This document shows positions 23,609-33,705 of a stretch of DNA of 64,000 nt, piece by piece. Origin of the DNA: Halichondria panicea. Lineage: Eukaryota; Porifera; Demospongiae; Suberitida; Halichondriidae. The notes beneath the pieces were generated by a model, which saw only the letters and a program-made list of their open reading frames with translations, did no database searches and had not been told where the DNA came from. Where the stretch lies: NCBI RefSeq assembly GCF_963675165.1, contig NC_087380.1, forward strand, positions 1,913,803 through 1,977,802, given 5' to 3'. The first letter of the stretch is position 1. Each line of letters opens with the position of its first letter. The position numbers and the translations under genes were made by a program.

Positions 23609-25323
23609 TACCCAACCCCCTGTATGCTACTGTTGACTATTTGCATATTGTATAATCTTGTCTAATGTATTGCTTGCATGCATTTCATTTAATTTTGCAT
23701 GGCATTGTCATCAATTTTACGCATCCTTGCTATTTGGACTCCACCCTGGATTATCATGCCATGTCGTTGAATGTGGTTGTTATTAAAACTCATAGCAGCC
23801 TGACCTCTATTCCAGGCCATATATTTCATCTAGCATTTGAAAAGCCGTTCTGGTGACAAATTAAAAAGTAAATGTGTGACCTGGTGGCAGAGGAAGATAT
23901 CAGTATATCAATTAAATCTGCTTCCAGAGGACTTGCATTTCGATCATCTACTCTTTCTTTGTTACCTCCAATCACAGGGAAGTTTACAAGGGGGGAGGTA
24001 CTTAAAGAAAGATTAGATGATAGGAATGCAATTAAAATGTCCTCTGAAAGCAGATTTTAACTTTGACCTTGTGACTATCCAACTCGCGAGTATGAATCTA
24101 GCCGATAGGATCATTGAGATGTAATAATATGAAACTGTGTCCCTCCTAGGGATCTTTGCATGGAGTGTGTATTGTAGGTATACTGAGTATTCCCTGTCAG
24201 CTCAACTTCCACCCCATTTAATACTACCACTGAATACATGTACTATTTCTTAGGGCAGGTGCCCACATTGGTTTACTATTCCAACCACTGTAGACATACA
24301 GCTGTTTACTTGTAGGGATGTGTGTGTGTGTGTGTGTGTGTGTGTGCTTGCTTTCAGTGTTTATTGTGAGCATTGCCTGTTGTGTTGTCCTAAGACAATG
24401 TTTGTCCACCTTTCGGCTGTGATAGTTTAGGAACTCTAGCAAATGGTGCATGTTGCCTTTGTTTCATTTAATAGTCAATCTGTTCACTGTGTGTGAAGTA
24501 CCTTACTAGTTAGTGATGACATAGAGTGATGTTGCAATGATTTTGTATTAACCCACCCGAGCCAGTGCAATTTTGTATTAACCCAACCCAACCCACTCTC
24601 AGGAAAGATGGTTCTCAAGACATGTCGCTCACAACGGGACCTTCCTGATTCGACCCAGCGTTGGCCTTAATTGTCACTGACACACTATATAAACTATAGC
24701 TGTAGTGTCTGTCATTGAGGCTATAGCTCATTACAAGTACATCTGTACTTGTCAATAGTCTAAATTGGTACTGTACAATGCTGTAATGTTTTTAAACCTA
24801 CCATTTGATACCAATAGCTTATTGTGTTCTTGCATTGAAATGCATCACATTGTAATTATAGACTCTATGTGGGTGACTATATTTACATCAGTCATGGTAT
24901 TCCCCATACAGAGATGGAGGCAGGTTCAAGAGGATCCCCGTGTACAGAGACCCTGCTGGAGGGTACGGATTAGCATCGCCATTCGAATTTGAAAGTACTA
25001 TGCCACCAACACGATGGAGAAAACCCTGATTCATGAACTAGAGACAATGCTTAGATACCCTGCATTCCATGTGGACAGGGGCCGTTAGTAACTGAACTAG
25101 CAGCTGTACAGTATTAATTGTATGCATGTACTCTTTCTGTGTATAATATTATGTGGTGCATATGGGACTTATTGTGGCATGCACTTTTGATATGAATTTA
25201 CTTCCTGTTGTCATCACCAATTCATTTGGAGGCATGTTTAATCAAAGATATAGGAAGGGAAGTACGTTAGTGATAACATGAGTGATTATTCTGAAGTCTT
25301 CCCTCCTATATCTCTGGTTTAAT
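23609..25323 (+). other. Interval between units C and D
   Basis: 3' flank resembling that after A and F, a (TG)n microsatellite (24317-24347), a diverged SH2 first-half exon (about 24596-24690, reading NGTFLIRPSVG but shifted relative to its upstream part), and a truncated SH2 second-half exon (24912-25088). No intact gene. Confidence 0.55.
24912..25088 (+). pseudogene. SH2 second-half exon, broken copy 3
   Basis: The start reads DGGRFKRIPVYRDPAGGYGLASPFEFE. An internal deletion then removes the LLSLVLYY segment and shifts the frame before the NPELETMLRYP-like end. Confidence 0.7.
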
Positions 25324-28300
25324 ATGCATGAAGATAGCATGAAGAAGTTACAAGGTGAATGTGTCTCTTGGCTGTTCCTTTTGACTGGAGCTGCTCAGCT
25401 CCTACTAGTGTGTGGAGAGGGTATGTTTAACTTACCTGCTAAATGACTGTGTACATATGCATACAGGAGTGTACTTATCTCTGGGATCAACCAGCATCAC
25501 CACTAACAACACTGAGATCCTCATCACTGGCATTGGAGATGATGTTGGGATTGGTCGTCCCTCTCTCATCTGTCACACTGACCTAGTGGCTTGTTGTAGA
25601 CCCAGTGAGACAATGGCAAGAGGAATTGGACTTTGGCACTATCCAAATGGGGCTCGTGTTCCTGGTGCATCAGGATCTAACTCAGCATCTCAACCATTTG
25701 TGACATTGAGAAATGTTCAATCCATTGAACTGGCTCGTAGAGAATATTTTACCCCCCCTCCCCTGAGTCCAACTGGTTCCTACTGTTGTATTATACTAAC
25801 TAATGAAAGAGTTACGGTTACCTTCTGTGCTAACCTGGGTGAGTGGTTGGGCAAATTCACACTCAATTCCATCCACAATCCCCTTCCAGTTGTGTGCCCG
25901 TCTCTCCCTGCCCTGAACAATGGAATAGTCTCATACAACGACTCAACACTGGGTCTGTATACTGTGGCCACCTACACATGTGACACTGGTTACACTCTCA
26001 TCGGAGGCACCACTAGGACTTGTGAGAGTGATGGAATGTGGTGGAGTGGATCAGCTCCGGTGTGTCAGGGTAAGTGGAATGGAATGTGGACATTCTTTAT
26101 TGAGTGTACCCTCTTCTCTACAGGTATTTGCTTTGACTTACCCCCACTGACCAATGGGATGATCTCCTACAATGATGCTGCATCCACTAACATCAGACCA
26201 GTGGGCACTGTGGCCATCTTCAGCTGTGACATTGGATACACTCTCAATGAAGACGCTACTAAGACTTGTGGGAATGATGGAATGTGGAGTGGGTCAGATC
26301 CAGTGTGTCAGCGTAAGTGGAATGGAATGTGGACATTCTTTTGTTGAGTGTACCTGCATGCTTCTCTACAGGTATCTGCTTTGACTTACCCTCACTGACC
26401 AATGGGATGATCTCCTACAATGGTGGATCCCCTAACGTGGCCACCTACACCTGTAACCTTGGCTACACTCTCAATGGAGGCAGCACCAGGGTCTGTGGGA
26501 GTGATGGGATGTGGAGTGGGTCACCTCCAGTGTGTCAGCGTAAGTGGAATGGATTTTGTAATATGTATTGATTCCCAAATAGAACTACTGATTTGTACTG
26601 ACCTCACTATCACAAATGGAGACGTTACCTATGGTGGTGATGGATCCCCTGACAACAGACCGGTGAACACTGTAGCTTTCTACAGCTGCAATCCTGGCTA
26701 CACTCTGCAAGAGTGAGAAGAGAGCTATATAGCTGCACAAGGCTGATCCAGCAGCCATTAAATTTAGACTTTGTACTTTTGACATCCTTTTTAGCAACAA
26801 TCATGGTCGATCATTTCCCACTCATTGAGTTTCCCTGCGATACTAATATAGCCTCTGCAAAAAAATAATATCATAATCATGTGTGTATATAGTACGGTGG
26901 CCCTGAGCGCTACTAGTAGTTGGTTATAATTATACTGCACTTCCCTTTTTGTAATTATAACAGGTATAGCAATCATAGTGTTAAGCTATTACGACTCATA
27001 ACCAATAGGAGATATAATACAAGAGAGATAAATGAGGATTTAAATGCTGACTCAGTTATATCTAAAAAAGTGTATTTATGTGATTTATTGATGACTATTA
27101 GACGACCTTATGCTAGCCCTGAAGATATTGTGGATAATTGAACTACACTGACCTTATGCCTTCTAATTTAAGGCATAATGAAAGCAACAATAATAATATA
27201 CCCTAAAACAAATTTGTAACCACATTTTTGTTATTACGATAATCTTAGCGTGTATTTTTTACTTGTTAGTTTCCAGCCAATACCTCAACCCGCCTGCCAA
27301 TAGTGCTATCATCTACACACCCACTTACAGTTTCCCATACATGTATCGTTACACCTGTTCCACATGCATTCCCTTCCTCACAGCAATCACCTGCTCTGCT
27401 GTCCCTACCATTGAGAATGGAACGGTTATCTATTCCAGTGACACTACTCCACCTTATGACTATGGAACAATAGCTACGTATGAGTGTGACACTGGGTATG
27501 AGATAACAAGTGGAGACAGTGAAAGGACCTGCACTGGTGATGTTGGTGATGGTCCAATGGTAGAGTGGAATGAAACTGCGGCACTTTGTTCAGGTACTAA
27601 ATGTAGTGCCTAGACGTCTATACTGCAAGCTACATGCAATTGAGATATTATACACTACACACACATACGCATGTGTAGACATTGATGAATGCTCTGGTAC
27701 TGCTCATAGCTGTGATCAGATCTGCACCAACACTCCTGGATCATACACTTGTGTCTGCAACTCTGGATACCAACTTGCTGCTGATGGAAGAGGATGTTAG
27801 TTGACTATATATCAATATTATGCTAGGGTTAGGGTTCACCAACACTGTAGTGCTAGAAATTTATGTGCAATGATATTTATGCCTGCGAGCAACTACCGTA
27901 TAGAGAATTTTTGTGGGGCAAAATATTCATGGTTTTTCGTGGTTGAAGGTCTGACCACAAATATTTTACCCATGATGGAAGTGACCTTGCCTACAGTGCA
28001 AGCTCCAACCGCGACCCACGAAATGTCTCAATATTGCTGAACCACGAATATTTTGTCCCCCGAAAATTACCCGCTATACGGTATATTGTCACATTTTTTT
28101 GTATTACTAAATAATCAGCATTTAGTTGCTGCATGTACAATCAAAATTTCGGAAAATCAAAATTGTACAAAACACAATGTTATGCTGGGGCCTATATTTC
28201 TTGCACTACAACATTAGCACTATTTCTGCGTACTATTTCTGCCTACACAGGTGATGATATTAATGAGTGTAGTACTGGACCCAACAACTGCCAGCAAGTG

Positions 28301-31300
28301 TGTGTCAATACTGAGGGATCATTCACCTGTGGATGTGAGGCAGGATATTTGCTAGACAGTGACAGATCATCATGTTCTGGTATAAACTTATAAATTTCAT
28401 TTCTCCAAACCTAACGTATCGTTTACTAGCTCTCTGTGATGACATCACCCTCACCAATGGAATGGTGATCTATGACCCAACCTCTTCTCCAAGACTGGAA
28501 GGAACTGTGGCCACTCACAACTGTAATAGTGGTTATGTTCTCTTTGGTGAACGTGAGAGAATGTGTCAGTCGGACAGAACATGGAGTGGAGAAATTGTTA
28601 CATGCAATGGTAAACTGGTGGGTAAGATCTGTAATGTTTTTACTTTGTTTATTTATAGCCATCATCTGTCCACCTCTTGCCTACTCTCCCTATGGCCCAA
28701 TATCCTACTCTCCAAACACTTCCCCATACTTATTTGGAACACAAGCAACATACACTGTTCCATGCCCTCCTGGAGAGGAGAGGAGAGGAGGAGATGATTT
28801 GAGGATTTGTTTTGGTAATGGACATAGTATTGTGGGGATGTGGACAGGAACTGCTCCCATCTGTGCAGGTTGGCAATGTACCATGAGTGTATTCATGTAG
28901 TTATCAACGATATACTGCTTTTCATTGTCCACTTAGTGGTATATCCATATGTCACACGTTCTTTAAGTAGCAGAGTGTTTTTTTCCAGGTAATTGAGATC
29001 TTATACAACTACACACATGTATAGACATTGATGAATGCTCTGGCAATACTCATAGCTGTAATCATATCTGTACCAACACTCCTGGATCATACACCTGTGA
29101 CTGCAACTCAGGATATCTACTTGCTGCTGATGGAAGAGGGTGTAAGTTTATTCAGGTTTCTCCAATTTTGATTTTGGGTAATTATTAGCACTATGTCTGC
29201 CTATACAGGTGATGATATTGATGAGTGTGCTGGACCCAACATCTGCCAACAAGTGTGTAACAACACTGAGGGATCGTTCACCTGTGGATGTGAGGCAGGA
29301 TATTTGCTAGACAGTGACAGATCATCATGTTCTGGTATAAACTTATAAATTTCATTTCTCCAAACCTAACGTATCGTTTACTAGCTCTCTGTGATGACAT
29401 CACCCTCACCAATGGAATGGTGATCTATGACCCAACCTCTTCTCCAAGACTGGAAGGAACTGTGGCCACTCACAACTGTAATAGTGGTTATGTTCTCTTT
29501 GGTGAACGTGAGAGAATGTGTCAGTCGGACAGAACATGGAGTGGAGAAATTGTTACATGCAATGGTAAACTGGTGGGTAAGATCTGTAATGTTTTTACTT
29601 TGTTTATTTATAGCCATCATCTGTCCACCTCTTGCCTACTCTCCCTATGGCCCAATATCCTACTCTCCAAACACTTCCCCATACTTATTTGGAACACAAG
29701 CAACATACACTGTTCCATGCCCTCCTGGAGAGGAGAGGAGAGGAGGAGATGATTTGAGGATTTGTTTTGGTAATGGACATAGTACTGTGGGGATGTGGAC
29801 AGGAACTGCTCCCATCTGTGCAGGTTGGCAATGTACCATGAGTGTATTCATGTAGTTATCAACGATATACTGCTTTTCATTGTCCACTTAGTGGCATATC
29901 CATGTCACACGTTCTTTAAGTAGCAGAGTGTTTTTCTCCAGGTAATTGAGATCTTATACAACTACACACATGTATAGACATTGATGAATGCTCTGGCAAT
30001 ACTCATAGCTGTAATCATATCTGTACCAACACTCCTGGATCATACACCTGTGACTGCAACTCAGGATATCTACTTGCTGCTGATGGAAGAGGGTGTAAGT
30101 TTATTCAGGTTTCTCCAATTTTGATTTTGGGTAATTATTAGCACTATGTCTGCCTATACAGGTGATGATATTGATGAGTGTGCTGGACCCAACATCTGCC
30201 AACAAGTGTGTAACAACACTGAGGGATCGTTCACCTGTGGATGTGAGGCAGGATATGTGCTGGACAGTGACAGAGCATCATGTTCTGGTATAATTATTAA
30301 TATACCGTAATACTATAGCTGGTTATTTTCAATCAGTTTTTCTACAGTATCTTCAGTACTAACTGATTGTACATATAATTATACTACAGCCACTGTAACT
30401 GCAATGGCCTGTACTGATCTGATGGTTCTAGCCAATGGAAATATCACTTACGATATAAAGAGCATTGAAAACAGACCAGTGGACACTGTGGCCACATTCA
30501 CCTGTAACACTGGATACACTCTCACTGGAGGCAGCACCAGGACTTGTGGGAGTGGAGGGATATGGAGTGGATCGGATCCAGCATGTGAAGGTTGGTGGCA
30601 GTACATTTACAAGCGTGTCACTGCCCAGTGGCGGATCCAGGGGGAGACCCCAGGGTGCCACGGATCTCCTCTTTCAGTCTAGCTATTATGGCTTTAGTAC
30701 AGCTACCAGCTAGCTATTTAGTGTAATTTGATTCAATGATTGCACCTGTTGTATCAACTGCAAAAAGAGTATTTAAAGTCAATGTTAGCCTAGGCTAGCT
30801 AGTTGACTGTTCGTAGCAGCTAGCTATAGCTCTACGCAATTAAGCCTATCATGACTTCCCCTGCTAAGAATGGGATTTTCCCTAGTCTTACTGCATACCG
30901 TGTGACTGAAAGTGGGCGTGACCTCAAAAAATGTTGCGCTGGGGGCTTGTTAGTTTGAAACCTTCCTTTCCTTTTTCCTGCATTCGCCACTGCTGTGTTG
31001 AGCAAACAAATTAACAAGTTGTTTTCTCATATATACAGCCATTGAGTGTCCTCCTCTACCGACCATTACCAATGGCACAATCTCCTACTCTCCTGATGTC
31101 ACCCCTGACCATGACCTGGGAACTAAGGCAACCTACACTTGTGAGGCTGGGTTCTATCTTGAGGGTAATGAGGTACGAGTGTGTATGGATGATGATGGAA
31201 TGGACACTATTGGAGTGTGGAGTGGTCAGGAGCCAAGCTGTATCTGTAAGCTATATCATGCAAGGGAATATTTTCCACTATATTAGCTATAAGTATACAT

Positions 31301-33705
31301 TACTGGTCCTATATATCTCCGCGTGACCATGCGTAATATTGATTGAAGGCTGGTTCTTGTTCCCCAGTCGTCCCCCCTCCTGTACGCTCAGTGTTGTTCC
31401 AACTCAGGCTCACCAACATCAACAACTGTCCTGACTGGGTGGTGAGTGCTAAGAATTTCCTAAAGCAAACAGTACTATTTCTCTCTCTACAGGACCAGGA
31501 TGGGAGGATAGAAGCTGTGATGAGCACATTTGCTGCCGAGGTGGAGAGTTACTGTGGGTGTGGTTTCTCAAGCATGGTCATGACTGCCCCTCTCTTCCGC
31601 TGCTTCCCTGGGTCGGACAGAGCTGTCACATTCCGAGCCACTCTAACCGATTCCAGGCTCCTCACTCCCATACAGGACTGGATTCAAACCAATGGATTCA
31701 TTCCCATTCATAATGTACTGATTGAAGTGGACAAGTCTTGTCTGGTGCAGATAGCAAGCCTTGCAGACACAGAGTGCACCAATCAGCCTACAGCTGCAGG
31801 GAGCAGTGACATAGCCGCTGTGGTCGGTGGAGTGGTGGGAGTGGTCATTGTGGTTGTGGTGGGCGTTGTCATCATAGTGATTGCTGTATTGTTGTTCAAA
31901 AGCAGGAGAGAGAATTCAAAGCTGACCGTCCACAGTAGAACAAAGTGAGTCAATAAATTTAAATTTTTTGTTACTCTACTGTAAAAAGATTCTGAATTCT
32001 ACATACAATCAAAACTAAAAAAACATTTGCAATGTGAACGTTGCTAGGATTGCCAGGAAAAGAAAAGCGCGAAAAAGCGAAGAAACAAGAAATTCGGCGA
32101 GTGCATAACTCCAATCCGTTACAGACCAATAACTGTGTGTTTATCCAATCTATATTTCGATTTTAAAATTCCTTATCAACAGTAGGCAACTCGACTGTAC
32201 ATGTTCATGACGTTGTAACGGATTGGAGTTATGCACTCGCCGAATTTCTTGTTTCTTCGCTTTTTCGCGCTTTTCTTTTCCTGGCAATCCTAGCAACGTT
32301 CACATTGCAAATGTTTTTTAGTTTTGATTCCCTTTCTTTTTTCATACAGTAGTACATTAATGATAAGATAAAATTAATGTGACGTTGATTAACTTGTCAT
32401 CGTCCTGTAATCTTGTTTAAGATGATATATAAGTGGTTGTTGGTATATTATACTCCTCAATAGCCTCGATCCCAGGCTGCACTTCACTCAGGGAATTGAG
32501 GAGTTAGCCTCCTTCACCGGCCTTCTTTTTCAATAATGAAAGTGAAATACCTATGAGGAACATCAAGAAGCAAGAGAAGTTCAAGAAGAGAAGACAGGAC
32601 TGGAAGAAACAGTATTCAGTATTTTATTCAGTCATTTATCTATGATAAAAATAATGGCAGCCATGTTTATACTGTAGATGTACTTCTAAGTGCAAAAGCA
32701 TGAAGGCCTACGGTAGATCCAGTCAGTGCATGCATCTAGGATAAATAGCATACCTGAAGTGAGTGAATGGAGAGCTGAGCTGAAGAAAGGATCTAGGAGG
32801 TTTTATGTTTATCGATGTCACAGCCACGCCCACCTCATAAGTTGCCATGTGCGTTGCTGTGGCAGTCATTTAAAGATGGCGGAATTGCATAGGTAAGAGA
32901 AGTGGAGCCTGAGAGGTCATCTGCCTCTTGGAAGCGGACGCAATTCTGAGAAAAACGCCCATGGTCCGGATTCTAGTCGACTAGAGGCTGTATCTAGAAT
33001 CTTCTGAACATGTCTGTACAAGGAGGAAATGCTTTCCAAGAATGTTACTTACTTACTTACTTACTTACTTAGATCTACTTACTTACTTAGTCAGTCAGAC
33101 GAAACGCAGTGAAATATGAAAATAGTGCAATTTTTCAAATATCAATAGTAATGCATAGAATATTCATAGAGTATAATATCACACATTTAGACAGATAAAA
33201 GGCTAACTAAGCTATCTGTCAACTCAGTTTCTTGCTGTGGCCCTTCCCTGCAGAAATACAGCAGTCTAAACACGAGTCAAAATTTATGCAATAATTGAAA
33301 ACACACACAACTGCACTGTCAATCCTATGTACAACCTACTGGTTGTACTAATAATCTTACATTCCTCCCCCCAGGCATGACCTACCACCACCAGTATCGC
33401 TAAAGGGTGTGGTCAGTACTGGTGAGACACAACCATACGAGATGATTGAAATGGGTCATGAATACGAGGAAGTGTCCAAGTTCCAACAAGCCGTCGGTGG
33501 AGAGTATGACATCATTGGAGCACCCTCACATACAACTGGCTCCGAGAGCAAGACTCCTGTAAAGACTGAGTCGCTACTGCCCACTCCACCCACACCACAA
33601 CCCTCACAAGTGACTAAGCCTGATGGAAATGATATTGAGTTTACAGAGTGTGTTGCTTACAACACGACCACCCACAGTCGCCCCCCACAGCCCACAAGCT
33701 TGTGA
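25324..33705 (+). CDS. Unit D: Ig-like/CCP/EGF receptor with SEA-like domain, TM and ITAM-like tail
   Basis: Exons: signal peptide 25324-25420; Ig-like 25467-25838; CCP 25890-26069, 26124-26312, 26372-26539; truncated CCP 26583-26716; CCP 27384-27593; EGF 27679-27795, 28251-28379; CCP 28430-28609, 28659-28868; EGF 29025-29141, 29209-29334; CCP 29385-29564, 29614-29823; EGF 29978-30094, 30162-30287; CCP 30390-30590, 31039-31245; SEA-like 31368-31441; SEA-like plus TM 31493-31944; tail 33375-33705. All except 26583 are open with matching phases. The EGFs include DIDEC/DINEC calcium-binding starts. The TM is [20 protein letters not shown] followed by the basic KSRREN. The tail reads YEMI, YEEV-x10-[13 protein letters not shown] type I membrane receptor is inferred; ligand unknown. 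The 29.3-30.3 kb part is a fresh tandem copy. Confidence 0.8.
26583..26716 (+). pseudogene. Truncated CCP exon in unit D
   Basis: The first two thirds of a CCP ([19 protein letters not shown]...NPGYTLQ) run into TGA and unrelated sequence resembling the repeat at 12620-12690. The last Cys/Trp segment and the donor are gone. Skipping it keeps the frame. Confidence 0.7.
26717..27270 (+). other. Intron segment with an unexplained open stretch
   Basis: It holds a repeat fragment (about 26717-26830) and an open stretch at 26920-27141 whose later part ([20 protein letters not shown], then [20 protein letters not shown]) has protein-like composition. I do not recognise it. It may be a fragment of a mobile-element or captured coding exon. 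Confidence 0.3.
27894..28082. mobile_element. TACCGTATAG TIR element, 189 bp
   Basis: The ends TACCGTATAG and CTATACGGTA are inverted, with further inverted similarity inside (CACGAATATTTTG region). It lies in the intron between two EGF exons of unit D. Confidence 0.65.
28322..30260 (+). repeat. Recent tandem duplication of a CCP-CCP-EGF-EGF block
   Basis: About 28322-29277 and 29277-30230 are near-identical, offset 955 bp and then 953 bp after a 2-bp deletion. I see only a few differences, for example 28830 versus 29785 and a TA loss near 29905. Each unit holds two CCP and two EGF exons with their introns, and both breakpoints fall within the calcium-binding-type EGF exon. The reading frame is preserved. 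Confidence 0.9.
30626..30992. mobile_element. CAGTGGCG-type TIR element, 367 bp, in an intron of unit D
   Basis: The ends CAGTGGCG and CGCCACTG are inverted. The flanks match the uninterrupted intron of unit B (GTGTCACTGTGTTGAGC at about 18107), which shows the insertion point. Confidence 0.7.
32005..33345. repeat. Composite dispersed repeat, copy 2
   Basis: TIR pair at about 32007-32115 and 32207-32330 (GCTAGGATTGCCAGG arms; AAGCGCGAAAAAGCGAAG variant). It is followed by diverged sequence shared with 6754-8140 and 40704-41560, including a (TTAC)n tract at 33044-33089. It occupies the intron between the TM and tail exons of unit D. Confidence 0.55.
33044..33089. repeat. (TTAC)n microsatellite
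   Basis: Tandem TTAC, interrupted once by AGATC. The equivalent tract at 41249-41291 is in the same position of the composite repeat. Confidence 0.85.

Noticed and set aside
24596-24690. Reading the SH2 first-half exon as RWFSRH, as in the W-x-x-x-x-R start of SH2 domains
   Set aside because: In the best copy (4503-4629) the frame with GTFLVR is EMVLDT. RWFSRH is in frame with NGTFLIR only in copies with a small deletion, so it is coincidental.
29385-30260. Second CCP-EGF block of unit D as an assembly artefact
   Set aside because: It is not identical: base changes and a 2-bp deletion separate the copies, so a true duplication is more likely, although haplotype mis-joining is not excluded.
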